Shown here: positions 22,254-33,599 of the stretch, piece after piece | Numbering within the stretch: the first letter of the stretch is position 1 | How the letters are laid out: each line of letters begins with the position of its first letter | Assembly: GCF_905475465.1 (NCBI RefSeq) | Contig: NC_062250.1 | Location: forward strand, 8,082,501-8,146,500 | Source of the DNA: Pieris napi | Taxonomy: Eukaryota; Arthropoda; Insecta; Lepidoptera; Pieridae | Direction: 5' to 3' | Length of the DNA: 64,000 bases | Position numbers and translations under genes: made by a program | The notes under the pieces: model-generated | What the model was told of the DNA's origin: nothing | Database searches by the model: none | The model's input: only the letters and a program-made list of their open reading frames with translations

Positions 22254-22255
22254 TT

Positions 22256-22654
22256 AAAGCGATTGTACTGTACTTGTATTGTACTTTGTTTACTGGTCTT
22301 TTCTCATAAGACCAGCCCTGCGATTTTGTAACTCACTTTTCGAACTCACACAGCGGTTTTCGCATCGGCGGTCGCTCTCAAATCAGTCGTGAAGCAGTCA
22401 TTTTATGATTTGGCATTCTGAATAGGTGGGATCTTGTAGTTTATTATTTATTAGACTTACACTTCTTAGAGCCATGAAAGAAATAAACAGAGCATGTTAG
22501 GACGACATTTTTTTATAAAGCTTGTTTAATTGTGAATGCATCTCTAATCTAACATTGACACATGATAAGGTACATTGACAGTTTGTGATATCAAAATCGT
22601 ACGGTTTTGTTATTCGTCGGTCTTTTACATTCGTATTTCCAGGTCTTTCTAAGT
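22256..22654. other. Flank of element 2, nothing recognised
   Basis: It contains short inverted segments (CTGGTCTT ... AAGACCAG at about 22293-22315) but no gene or repeat that I can identify. Confidence 0.4.
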
Positions 22655-22745
22655 CAAAGTCAAAATTATGAAGAATAAATAATGAACGTCGGAAAAGAAG
22701 TTAAATTTATTTACATTTACTACCAGTTCGCAAGAAGTTTCTAGT
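22655..22745 (-). repeat. Fragment of repeat family D (3' tail)
   Basis: It starts with AAGTCAAAGTCAAAAT on the plus strand, the tandem tail seen at 53583, followed by ATTTACATTTACTACCAGTTC, as in family D. Short and degraded. Confidence 0.5.
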
Positions 22746-22899
22746 AATTACAGATCAAAAACAAGGTCATCGTCGATAGAAATATTAGTTCCGTATTAAT
22801 TTTCCATTTCCTTTAAATAAAAAAAATGTGGTAACAGAAATAAACAGCGACGCTACAACATTTTAAATGTTGGCCTTAGATTTTTGTTTGTTTCATGAT

Positions 22900-23050
22900 C
22901 ATTTATTTTTCTTAATAGGCAAGCAGGTGATCAGCCGTCTACACCTAAAACACGGTTTTGAGGCATGTCGGTTTTCTCTCGAAGTTTTCTTTTACGAGCG
23001 AGCGTTAAATGCGCACATATACAGAAAAATACATTGGTGAATAGCTGGGC
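22900..23050 (-). mobile_element. SINE fragment (family S1), minus strand
   Basis: Blocks TTAATAGGCAAGCAGGTGAT, GGCATGTCGGTTTTCTC and GCGTTAAATGCGCACATA follow the order of SINE family S1 (compare 38280-38410), without the tRNA-like head. Confidence 0.6.
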
Positions 23051-25215
23051 TAACATCACGGCCAACATTGCACATAATATATAAACACATATATAACAAA
23101 CACAGTACTATTTTTAGTTCACGTTTCGTAATAAGGTTTGTTTAAAGAATTGTTTTTTATCCAGTAAAAGTAATGAAGGCTGTAAATCATGTCGAAATTC
23201 CAAATAAAATTTGTATATCTTAGTCAGAATAAGTATTATTTAGAATTGTAATCTATTATGACGCTTTCAAAGTAACTGAAGATTTTTCTAATGAAAAACT
23301 ATACTCATAGCACCAAGGGAAAACATTTTATAATGAAAAAGTTACTCGGAAATATGACGCCATTACTGAAATTACTTCGAGTTGCAATCTATCATTGCAG
23401 ATTCCTATATATTACTACCGACCCAGCGTCGCATAGGTGCAATCTACTAATGTAAAGTTAGAAGTGTTTCGATTCTTCTAACCTAGGAATATACAACATT
23501 GTGTCATGGAAAATTGAACCGTATTCCACCATGGTAAAGTTCAGAGTTGCTAATTACCGGCTACAATCCAACTGTGATCGACACGTTAGGGCAATTGATT
23601 ATACGGAAAACCTTATTGCTAGCTAGTAACATAATTTTTTTATTCTTTTTGGAAGTCCTATCGCTGTAAGACAATTATGACCATACTGTCCGTTATCTGA
23701 TAATGCTTATTTGCTAAAAACCCTTGGGCTAGTTATTATTATGTAAGGGAAGGCAAAAATGAACGCGGCCGTCCAAACAGACTAAGTAATTAAGCATCAT
23801 TGCAGACGTGAAAGAATCTGGAGTGACCTGGAGTAAGTGAAAAGAGCTGCCCATTACCGACCAGGTGTTCTGGTCATAGGTCTCTAAAGTAAGAGAGAGA
23901 AAGCATATTGGTGTGTGTTTTAACAATATTTCATGATTAAAAACCTATCAATATACAAAATTTAATTACCAAGACAGTAATATTTTATGTAATGAAAACA
24001 TAAACGATCGATCGTTATCGATATTAGTTTTTAAGGTTACTTTAAAAATGATGTATTACTGTTCTACAAATTACTATTCCGTTATCATAACATATTTATT
24101 ACATTTACTTAGATACAAAAGTAATTCAACAAATAAAATAAATTTTATATCGGATATAAATACAGGTACGTTTGAAATAAGAGAGAACCAATCGACTTCG
24201 TGAATAAAAGCTTAGATAATAAAAATCGAAGTATCTTACGTGAGCCGTTGACTCGACAATTCGTACCTCAGGTGCCCGTGGAAGCTCAATGTAAGGGCTT
24301 CTATAGTTCAATCGATCTGCTATAGGGCTGCCTCTTTTCTAGAATAATATTAAAGTGCAAACTTAGAATTTCCCATTCCATTTGTATTCCCTAATAACAT
24401 CTCCGTACCAATTTTCTAAATATCTTAGATAATATGAAAATATTTATTCCACGCCATTATTTTGGCTTGCTATTTCCTTTTTACCCCGCTTGTCAATTTA
24501 GTTATATGGTCACCATCTGAGATGCTACATGCAGTCACTTCACACCTTCGAGGACGTTGCTCCAGCAAGATCGACTATTTCTAGCCCAATCAAGTAACCT
24601 TAGGGCCTAGGATTATTAAATTTTTAGCCTATTTCCTGAAGATTAACATAAAATATCATATTTCAAAACGATCATATTTTATTTTCAACGCGTTTATAGA
24701 ATATATTTTTAAGATTGTGCCAACCCTACCATCTCTTAGTCCTCGGTAATGTGATTACGAGGCACCGGGCGCTTACACAAGATGATACCCATTCGATTAC
24801 ATCAAACAAATGATCGCTATCATCTTTCTACTTTTTTAAACATCACCCTGACATGAAAGAGAAGATCGTGTCTTAAAGATAATCCCAACTTTCTAATCAC
24901 TTAAGTTTCCCCTCTTAACATGAACAATACTAAAAGTATTGATAAATTACACTTACGGAAAAAAAACAAAATACGGTCAGACCCCAACCCACTCAACACC
25001 ACTGAAACAGTGATTTACTTCACAATAAAATACACGTGTATATAAAAATAGGTATATCATATGAGATAATAAATAATACAGAAATGATGACAAATTAAAT
25101 ATGAACTGAACTTATGCTTCTAAATAGAATAGTGACGATAGACTTTTGTATGGAAAACATGAGCAGTGTTCCAAAGCCCAAAATTTGAAACTAAATGGAA
25201 ACGCTGATACATTGT
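23051..25215. other. Intergenic, nothing firmly recognised
   Basis: AT-rich sequence without a supportable gene. A GC-richer segment at 23745-23930 (GAACGCGGCCGTCCAAACAG, GAGTGACCTGGAGTAAGTGA) may be an old transposable-element scrap; its class is unknown. Confidence 0.4.
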
Positions 25216-25222
25216 TCGCTTA

Positions 25223-25561
25223 GGCCCAGCACACATGGTGAAACGCAACTGCAACGAAACCCTTTTGAAATTATAGGTTTGAAACCAGTTTCAAACGTTT
25301 TCCACACACGCCGCAACCTAAATATGATGAAATTAGTCACAATCATTCCGACTTTGAGACCAGACAGAACCAAATCCGACACGAGTTTCCTGTACGCTGG
25401 TTTCAAAGTAACTGATCTGCAACGCGTTTCAAACCGGTTTCAAACTAGTTGCGACGTGTGTTGTCTCTCAAAGGTATCTATGGCATAAACTCAAATGAAA
25501 CTCAAAAGTAACTAGTAGTTGCAGTTTCGTTGCAGTTGCGTTTCACCATGTGTGCTGGGCC
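25223..25561. mobile_element. PIF/Harbinger-like MITE with TTA duplication
   Basis: The ends are perfect inverted repeats of about 38 bp: GGCCCAGCACACATGGTGAA on the left and TTCACCATGTGTGCTGGGCC on the right, continuing inward through CGCAACTGCAACGAAAC. TTA occurs directly outside both ends (25220-25222 and 25562-25564), the 3 bp duplication typical of PIF/Harbinger elements. The interior has repeated GAAACCAGTTTCAAAC and AACCGGTTTCAAACTAGTT palindromes. Total 339 bp, non-coding; frames crossing it (25191-25406 and 25195-25488) are incidental. Confidence 0.88.
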
Positions 25562-25708
25562 TTAGAATTCGGTATACATACCATACAAATTGTTTGGAGA
25601 ATTGATTGGTTTGAGTTAAGAACGAAAACTGTTCTTTTAAATCCAGCAATCTGTGTTTGACATTATAGTATTGGTGTATGCGAATAGTTGACGATTTAAA
25701 GCAAAGTG

Positions 25709-25994
25709 AGCATTGTTGGCTAAGTGGCTTCAGCGTGCGACTCTCAACCCTGAGATAGTAGGTTCGATCCCCGGCTGTGCACCAATGGAGTTTCTTTCTA
25801 TGTGCGCATTTAACATTCGCTCGAACGGTGAAGGAAAACATCGTGAGGAAACCGACATGTCTTAGACCCAAAAAGTCGACGGCGTGTCTCAGGCACAGGA
25901 GGCTGATCACCTACTTGCCTATTAGATTGAAAAATTATCATGAAACAGATTCAGAATCTGAGGCCCAGACCTAAAAAGGTAGAGCCACTGATTA
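25709..25994 (+). mobile_element. tRNA-derived SINE (family S1), full length with target duplication
   Basis: The head at 25715-25783 is tRNA-like: A box TGGCTAAGTGGCTTCAGCG and B box GGTTCGATCCCC. The body runs through GTGCGCATTTAACATTCGC, GGAAACCGACATGTCTTAGA and GGCACAGGAGGCTGATCACC to CCTAAAAAGGTAGAGCCACTG. TAAAGCAAAGTG flanks it at 25697-25708 and 25995-26006, a 12 bp target duplication. Other copies of the family are at 22900, 26880, 28472, 32495, 38211, 38508, 55565 and 63085. SINEs are transcribed by RNA polymerase III and moved by a partner LINE. Confidence 0.88.
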
Positions 25995-26208
25995 TAAAGC
26001 AAAGTGTTATAGTGTTTTAAATAAGTGTTAATTAATTTATTTCATTTGTATCTAGTTAATCATGTAATCAATTCGATTACGGAATACTTTTAAGCATATT
26101 TCACACATAATTGTTAATTTTAACATGAGGTCACATTGTATTTATACAAAGGAATTATTTCAGTAACTGTTTGTGAATATGTGAACTACTTTTATTTTTA
26201 CTACTTAA

Positions 26209-26425
26209 TTAAAGATTTAAGTTGGCGCCTGGTACTGGAGACCCCAGAGCTGTTGCTTTCCTCGCTCAACGAATAAGTATCGCAATACAGCGAGGAAATG
26301 CTACTTGCGTTAAAGTTACTGCTAAAGGGACTCAAACTTTTTAAATTTCTTTTAACTTTCTATTTATACATTTTTAATTATTAATATTACTATGTAGGTT
26401 AAGAATATTGAAAATACTTACTGTA
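26209..26425 (+). repeat. Dispersed repeat family B, better preserved copy
   Basis: It matches 2633-2850 from TTAAGTTGGCGCC onwards. Bases 26255-26311 translate as AFLAQRISIAIQRGNATCV without a stop, the conserved tail described at 57600-57800. An AT-rich tail follows (TTTTTAATTATTAATATTACTATG). Confidence 0.65.
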
Positions 26426-26879
26426 TATTTGTGTGTTGAAAATGAATTACTTTTATTTATTAATTTTGGTCATTTTCGTATAGAGCATGCAAAAAATGTA
26501 TGTCATTCTGACATCAAACCCACTGGACTCTAACAAAAAGAGTGAACACAAAAAAGTATCGAGTTAAAATCGTAGTTCAGCCTCAAAAGTTTCGAAGCGG
26601 ATTGCAACAAAAGTTGGAAAAACGCCTGACAGTTGCGTTTGAAATGTTCTCTGAAAGTTGTTGACGAATTTCCAGTTTTGCATTTTGGGTTTAATTGGTA
26701 TACGTAAAAATATATAAAGGTTGACATTGGCTATAAACTGTCTTGGGAATTGATTTATAATTCAGTATTAAACTTTTTATACCTACTTAATTTACTTCTT
26801 ACTTAAAGATAGTACATATATGGTAATGGTAATGGTATGCTTCTCAACTAAAAAATATATCTGTTTCGTGATATTTTTT

Positions 26880-27060
26880 TTTCAATAGGTTCAATAGCCT
26901 TCATTACTTTCACCTTCACGACTTTTTGGGTCTAAGGGATTTCCTCAAGATGTTTTCCTTCACCGTACGAGTGATATTCAATGCGTACATATAGTGAAAT
27001 TCCATTGGTTCGAATGACGTCAGGGATGAGAGTCGAACGCAGGCCAGCGCTGCCGATCTA
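26880..27060 (-). mobile_element. SINE fragment (family S1), minus strand
   Basis: CGACTTTTTGGGTCTAAGG, ATGTTTTCCTTCACCGTACG and CAGGGATGAGAGTCGAACGC follow the S1 order. It is diverged, and the tRNA-like head is degraded. Confidence 0.6.
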
Positions 27061-27609
27061 CTACTTGTTTCAAAACTTATGAAGACATACTTGTGCCCCT
27101 CACCTCATTGAAGTGTAACGGGCCTTATAAGGTACGGTAATATTTCAGTCCTTTGTGTCCGACGTTTAATTTTCAAGGGCTCAAGTCGTATTGTTTCGAT
27201 AAGATTCGCGGGAACAATGGACATGAAATTAAATTTTCTCCCCAAGGGAGGAGGAGGCAAGGGAGCAAGGATTCTTGTACCCGTATGATGGCTGCGTTTG
27301 AGAAATTCATTTACACACAGAAGCGTGCTTGATTTAAGTAAGGTACATAAAAAGCAGCTTCGATAGCATGAATTGACATTAAATTAATTGATTAAATTAC
27401 TTTTTATGGGTCATATATGCATAATTTTTTTGAACGCGTGTTTTGAAACTAGGAAATGGTGGTTTCCTTACTATGTTTATTAATTACCAACAAGGGAGGG
27501 ACTAAAAAGCCGGGATTAGAATTCATGGTCTCAAGTTAGATTTATTTTATTATTGTATACATAAAAAAAGAAGTTTAGAACAGTGTGGTGGAAACATCTA
27601 GACTTAGGG

Positions 27610-27720
27610 TCCTTAAAGAAAAAAGGCAGCCAACGCACTAGCGAGCCTTCTAGCAATGTGAGTGTCCATTAGGCGGCGGTATCACTAATTAACATGAGGT
27701 AAGCCTACTTCCCGTTTACC
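27610..27720 (-). repeat. Dispersed repeat family A, minus-strand fragment
   Basis: GGCAGCCAACGCACTAGCGA, AATGTGAGTGTCCATTAGG and CGGCGGTATCAC are the complement of the family A core, with TAAGGGGTAAACGGGAAGTA at its start. Confidence 0.6.
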
Positions 27721-28471
27721 CCTTATTGTATATAAACAAAAAGCATAAATTTAACAGTTTTTCTGTCCGCCAAGACGTCATTTATAATTATTATTGCCGA
27801 TGCGTAGAAGATAGTAATTTTTGCTCCACGAATTCGACTGGATCAAAATAAGTTAACAAAGCCAATCATTGCAAGGATTTTTGTTAAAACTAACAATTTC
27901 ATACGATTTTTTCTTAGATATTCAAGTTGTGGTTAATTTGTTGACTTGGCATTGTTATCAATGTGCAAGTTCGATTACCGCTGAAATATTTATTTTTACG
28001 GTTGGTAAGCATAGTAATTATTCATGCCTTAAAAAACACAACAAATAATTTGTGAGAATGATAGAATTCATGAGAGAAGAGTAGACCAAAATAACTAAAT
28101 TACAATTAACAAATTAATAGGTTTACGATGATTTATTTCAAATTTGTTTAAAATCAGTGAACTAATAATAATTCAATTTCCTTTGCAATTAGAAATAGCA
28201 GAACTAAACTTAACAATCAAATTGGATTATACGGATAAATGAATTTGCGCCTAAAATTCATAATTTCAGAGAGATTACGATGACTTCTAATTTTCACCCA
28301 GACCGCGCACAAGAATTTCATTTTTTCTTCAAAGAAAATTTTAATTAAATGTTTAATTAAAGATTTTTTGCTTGATACTTATCATAGACAAAGAGAGTTC
28401 TCTTTGTATTTAAAATTTATAATAACCGTCTCGGTGGCTATCAAATATAACTAAGATGTGTATATTAAAAA

Positions 28472-28710
28472 AAAAAATCAGTGGCGCTACAACCTCTTTA
28501 GGTCTGGACCTCAGATTTCTAAATCTGTATCATGATCATTTTTCAATCGCTATTCGATTGGGTCTAAGACATGTCGGTTTCCTAACGATGTTTTCCTTCA
28601 CCGTTCGAGCGAATGTTAAATGCGCACATAGAAAGAAAGCCGGGGATCCAACCTACGACCTCAGGGATGGGAGTTACACGCTGTATCCACTAGGCCAACA
28701 CTGTTCAAAC
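28472..28710 (-). mobile_element. SINE (family S1), minus strand
   Basis: It begins at its 3' end with AAAAAAATCAGTGGCGCTAC, then GGTCTAAGACATGTCGGTTT, TTCACCGTTCGAGCGAATG and the tRNA-like head GGGGATCCAACCTACGACC ... CCACTAGGCCAACACTG. The middle (TAGGCAAGTAGGTGATCAGC in other copies) is deleted. No clear target duplication. The 86-codon frame crossing it is incidental. Confidence 0.75.
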
Positions 28711-30640
28711 CATTAGACTAGATAAAACGGTTAACGAGCAGTTTGTGAAATAGTTTGAGCGATCAATCAATAATGTAAATTAAGCTTAATTCAAACACGA
28801 AGTGCTGGCTTGAGGTTCTAATTAGTAGTCAATTTAATCATTTAATTTGAATTAGTATGTATCTTGTATTAGCTTACTAGTATTTTTTTACATTTAAACA
28901 TAAACAACATTTATATAGTAATTTATCGTACACACAGGAAAAACTATTTATATTAAGGTTATTTGAATAATTTATATCTTTACTGCTAATGATATTAATT
29001 AATAACAATTTTTTTAATAAAATTTAAATAAAGTCGAACAATAAAGTATTTGCAATAGTCTAGTCTAATGATCTAGGCACTCATTTCCATTCGCTTTTAT
29101 TTCGCGCCACGCGCCTCCATAATTTTTCCATCATGTTCATGAATATGTAAAATTGTAAAGTTTATACTATATAGAAACTAAATTATATTCAATATGTAAA
29201 TTTGTGTGTTTGTGCGTGTGTCCCATTGGGTAAATACAAATTACTTGTGCTAAGGGACCCAGCTCTTCCGTAACTTATTGGTATAATTGTTGGTTTAACC
29301 CATGCAAGCTAAGCTGGTAATTTAATGTTTCTGTTCTGTAATATCTTGCTCTTTTGCTAGAACCATTAATTCCATTCCATTAATGTCCAGTCCTTGTGTT
29401 GGAAATGTATGTGGATTAAAATTATATTAGGCAAATACGTTGTGTGTTGTGTTCTGGTCATCCTCTACCACGCTTTCCGTACCGTTGACTCCATTCTGTC
29501 AGTGGACTATTTCACTTTACTAGTAATAAAATATTTAATTCTAACACAGCCTAAAAACCTTTAAGTGCTCTGTGGACATTTTTGGAACTAATTCCACGGA
29601 AGCATGAACTAATAACATAACGTACTGTTTACTCGATAATACTTGACGTAATCATCGATAAGTTTGGTAAAGATTCTGATCCAATTAAAGAAAAACATAA
29701 TTTGTCATGATCGTAGAACAATGTCGGATTTGAAAAAAATCCAAAATCCACTTTTTGTCATATTTGGATACTGTATTGACTAAATATTACGGCTATATTA
29801 AAAAAAATCCATGTGTCTAAATATTCAAATTAATTTCAAATTAATCAGTCGGTAAAGTGACGGATTTGATATGTACGCTCATAGAAGCATGTGATTTTTC
29901 AAGAAAACTGTGTAATTTAATGTTATTATTGTTTCAAAACAAATCCTTTTGTTTGCTTATATACCAATTTTCATAAGAATATGAATTAAAAAAGTTATGA
30001 CAACGAAACTAACATGATTATATTATTTTGAAATGGCTGCCCGGTAAGGTTTTCTATTTGTCAGATCCGTCACTATTCTAGGACTGTGACAAATTATATA
30101 GTAAGAAATAAAAGTTGGCGCGGAATTTTTAATTATAAATACAAATTATAGAGACACTTAATCACTTCTAGGAAAAAGCCTGAACTGTCAAAACATTTAT
30201 AGAGCACTGAATATTATTGAAATAGGTATAATATCTACATCGTTCTCAAAAAGGGCTAATATACAATTAAATAAATATATTTGGAAAATATTCAGCAAGA
30301 ATTTCTTTGATGTAAGCGTTTTGCTCCTTTCAAAGTATACGTTCAAATATATTTTGTAATTTTATATTAATCATTTCTTTTATGCTCTAAATAAATCGTG
30401 TTTTGATAATAATAACGCTCATGTCTCGCAGTGGTTATTACATTTTCGCAATTAACCAGTTAATTATCTTGTCAAGTTATTAACTTCAGATGTGTGAACG
30501 ACTGAATTTGTAGATTGAAATCTGTAATGCGAAATGAAGTTTGAATTATATTTATTTAAAAGGTTCCACCACATTACACATTATATACATACAATTTAAT
30601 TAACTAAACAAACTATATAAAATAACGTTTTAAATTATGC
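28711..30640. other. Intergenic, nothing firmly recognised
   Basis: AT-rich. GTGACGGATTTGA at about 29858 and its inverted counterpart at about 30063 (TCAGATCCGTCAC) could be ends of an old MITE but the match is short. No gene found. Confidence 0.4.
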
Positions 30641-30651
30641 CTTAGATACTA

Positions 30652-30913
30652 GACGGCTCATTGGTCTAGTGGTTAGTACCCCTGACTGCGAATCCATGGG
30701 TCCCGGTTTCGATCCCCGGCTGAGACAAACATCGATGTGATGAGCATTTGGTGTTGTGCTTAGGACGTCTTGGGTGTTTAAAAATATGTATTTATATGTG
30801 TTAGGTCTATCTATGTATAAAATGTATGTATATCCGTTGCCTAGCACCCATAACACAAGCTTCACCAGTTTAGCATAGGACTAGATCAATTGGTGTGAAT
30901 TGTCAATTCATAA
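30652..30913 (+). mobile_element. tRNA-derived SINE (family S2)
   Basis: A tRNA-like head at 30655-30726 has A box TGGTCTAGTGGTTAG and B box GGTTTCGATCCCC and closes with GGCTGAGAC. The body includes GATGAGCATTTGGTGTTGTG and CCGTTGCCTAGCACCCATA. AGATACTA lies on both sides (30644-30651 and 30914-30921), a probable 8 bp target duplication. It differs from S1 in both head and body. The tRNA-like part lacks proper stems, so it is not counted as a tRNA gene. Confidence 0.8.
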
Positions 30914-30921
30914 AGATACTA

Positions 30922-31500
30922 CTAAATAAAAAATAATAATTCAGGGGTGCTAGGAGTACATATAATATGTATTTTAATAGACCTGTAGGTGATCTTCCTT
31001 CTGTGACTGACACATCGTCAGTGGCCTTATAATGTTTGCTTTACCAGTATGAACATGTGTTTAATAAGCACGACCGAAGGAGACGCTCGCTTAAGCCACT
31101 AGTGACTAGGCTAACACTATAAAAAAAACAATGAATATAGACAACAGAAATTGTTACAGTAATGTAAAAATCATTCTGTAATATTAAAATACATTTTTTA
31201 TTATTTTTAAAGATCTTCTTCGTAGTATTCATCAGGGATGAACCCCCGTAACCGATATCCGAAAATAAAAAATATATCACTACCAATACCCGTATCCGTT
31301 TCACAAGTTTCAGATAGTTTCGTGTAAGGCGGAGTCTAAATAAATCGACGGGGTTTTTTTGATGGTTTCATTACAAAAAGAATTAAAAAGAAAACATTTA
31401 ATAGGTTGTAAATTAATATGTGCAATGCATGAACTCTTAAATTTATTGCATTTTTATTTTAACAGATGTAACTTAAAATTGACGCCCCCTTACCTATATG
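30922..31500. other. Intergenic, nothing recognised
   Basis: AT-rich sequence without a supportable gene; frames at 31041-31304 and 31359-31625 have no recognisable product. Confidence 0.45.
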
Positions 31501-32029
31501 AACCAAATTATTACATACTATTTGTGTTTATATTTTACTTCAATCTAATAACCTTAACCGAAACGTACGTACATCATATCCATAACATATCTAGTCTTCA
31601 TTATGAAGGTATGTGGGACCCATAATAGTCTTAATTTGGTCAACGGGTCGGCGATCAACCCCGACTTCTCCTGCTATCCTTCAATGCCTTGTTATTTCTA
31701 ATGATATTTATGTAGAAAATCTAAAGAGAATATACATAAACTACAATATTAGTTCTAACTAAATATAAACCAAATTATTACATACTATTTGTGTTTATAT
31801 TTTACTTCAATCTAATAACCTTAACCGAAACTATCCGAAACTACGTATACCATATCCATAACATATCTAGTCTTCATTATGAAGGTATGTGGGACCCATA
31901 ATAGTCTTAATTTGGTCAACGGGTCGGCGATCAACCCCGACTTCTGCCATCCTTCAATGCCTTGTTATTTCTAAGGATATTTATGTAGAAAATCTAAAGA
32001 GAATATACATAAACTACAATATTAGTTCT
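31501..32029. repeat. Direct tandem duplication, unit about 267 bp
   Basis: The unit starting AACCAAATTATTACATACTA at 31501 is repeated from 31768. Both copies contain ATCTAGTCTTCATTATGAAG, GGTCAACGGGTCGGCGATCA and TTCAATGCCTTGTTATTTCT and end in AATATTAGTTCT. Differences are few: a 9 bp gain near CGAAACTA and a 3 bp loss in CTTCTCCTGCTATCC. This points to a recent duplication. No coding content. Confidence 0.85.
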
Positions 32030-32494
32030 TATAAAATATAATGAAGTGGTAAAATGTCAATCATATAATATTATATATTGTTTATCTATGTATTCTGTTT
32101 CTGATTTCTATATTGTCTAAGTGTTTTGTTTTATAATATGTATGTCCGCTGTAAGATCACTAATCAATAAATAGATTGAGCATGACAACACAGACTTGCA
32201 AACATAGACTAAAACACACACAGATCGTTTTTTTAATGGCAATAGTTTTAACTTAATCCAGTTTCAAGTAAAAGGGAAACTACACGCGAAAAAAAATCAA
32301 AGACATCAAAAGGAAACAAAGTCGGAAGGAAACTAGTTAAAAACAAAATATGGACATAAACATATTAAATATTAAATCTTAATATAAACAGATGGTTTCT
32401 GTTAAATTAAATAATAATTAAAAGCCATAGGAAAGAAATGTTACTGGAAAACGTAGTGTAAGTCACAAATAGCTAGTTAAAAAACTTGTTAAAA
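32030..32494. other. Intergenic, nothing recognised
   Basis: AT-rich, no supportable features. Confidence 0.45.
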
Positions 32495-32660
32495 TGTTGT
32501 CCCCCAATGGAATGTCTATGAGCGCATTTAAGACTCGCGTACGGTGAAAGAAAACATCGTAATGAAGGTGGCCTTAGACCCAAAATGTCAACGGCGTGTG
32601 TCAGGCGCAGAAGACTGACTATCTACTCGTCTATAGAAACCAATATAGAGTTGTAGCGTC
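32495..32660 (+). mobile_element. SINE fragment (family S1), plus strand
   Basis: It begins CCCCCAATGGAATGTCTATG after the lost tRNA-like head, then AGCGCATTTAAGACTCGCG, GGCCTTAGACCCAAAATGTC and GGCGTGTGTCAGGCGCAGAA, ending AGTTGTAGCG. Diverged. Confidence 0.6.
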
Positions 32661-32789
32661 CCTTGATTATTTTTTCGATCTTTTTAATTATTATGCATGG
32701 AGTTTAGTATCTAAGGAAGAAACCAATTAAAAAAATGAATGATTACGAAATAGATATAGAAAATTCGATTTTTATATCTTTTTTTTATG

Positions 32790-32960
32790 TTATAGGAGGC
32801 AAACGGACAGGAGGCTCACCTGTGATACCGCCCCGCCACCCATGGACATGGCCAAAAGGCTTGTGCACGCGCTACTGGCCTTTTATGAATTGGTACCCTC
32901 TTTTCTTGAAGGACCCGAAGTTGAATTATTTCGGAAATACTTCAATGGGCAGCTGGTAAA
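32790..32960 (+). repeat. Dispersed repeat family A, partial copy
   Basis: TTATAGGAGGCAAACGGACA, GGAGGCTCACCTG, CACCCATGGACATGGCC and TTCGGAAATACTTCAATGGG follow the family A order; the copy ends abruptly after GGGCAGCTGG. Confidence 0.65.
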
Positions 32961-33567
32961 AAATATGACCAAGTTATAATAAAAAATCTAAAATGTTATG
33001 TGGTTACTAAGCAATTTTCTTTAACTTGTAACATTTTAATTTTGTTTAAGAGCTAATTAAGTCTAAGGAAAAAACGAGTCCCTTGAGACGTAATGTTATC
33101 TTCTATCTTATCAGGTTTCAGTAATTGTGTAAGACGAATAAGGGTCGCTTTATTTCAACATTCACTCCAACTGTTTCACGCCTTGATATTTCTTAAATTC
33201 GTTTACGAAAGGTTTCCGAAGCTTTTCTTCACAAATAGACTTAGTACAAATAAAGCCATATATTCAATTAAATGTTTCCCTTTGGGGATAAAACGTGAAG
33301 TTTTTCGTAGCGTCTCGTGTTTTCGGGGTCATAAATGTTACTGTATTTAATTGATATATTTATAGGCTAATACGTGGTTTTGAGGCCTGGTTGAAAGTAT
33401 TTACAGATCGACCTTAAGTTGAAACTACACTATCACTGCACGGATCAGAGGCCTTAGTCAAGATGCCTTAACAGTAGTGTATTTAGTCAAAAACTAAATT
33501 CGTATGGAAATGACAGTTCGTGTCGAAAAGTTTGGCTATATTTATTACGAAAATATTATTATTTGTA

Positions 33568-33595
33568 CGCCGTGCGAAGCCGGGACAGGCCGCTA
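33568..33595 (+). mobile_element. Possible Helitron 3' terminus
   Basis: GCCGTGCGAAGCCGGGAC followed by AGGCCGCTAA resembles the 3' end of lepidopteran Helitrons, with a hairpin whose loop holds GAA, about 10 bases, then CTAA (fits CTRR). The 5' end was not found, so the element length is unknown. Confidence 0.4.
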
Positions 33596-33599
33596 ATAA

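Larger units (their letters stand above)
18655..22255 (-). mobile_element. Element 2: CR1-like retrotransposon, 5'-truncated inside ORF1
   Basis: On the minus strand: a remnant of ORF1 (22253-21879), a 97 base spacer, intact ORF2 (21781-18884) and a 3' UTR ending in AAAT-type repeats at about 18655-18690 (TTTATTTATTT on the plus strand). The ORF2 is only distantly similar to those of elements 1 and 3 and uses YADD, so it is another family. Homology to ORF1 stops near 22255, where in-frame stops begin. This is the usual 5' truncation of target-primed reverse transcription. Confidence 0.85.

Noticed and set aside
25715..25783. tRNA gene
   Set aside because: It is the head of SINE S1, repeated many times, without a proper acceptor stem.
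29858..30075. MITE with GTGACGGAT ends
   Set aside because: Only about 12 bp of inverted similarity, with no duplication at the flanks.
30655..30726. tRNA gene
   Set aside because: A and B boxes are present, but the stems do not pair as a cloverleaf, and a SINE body with a target duplication follows.
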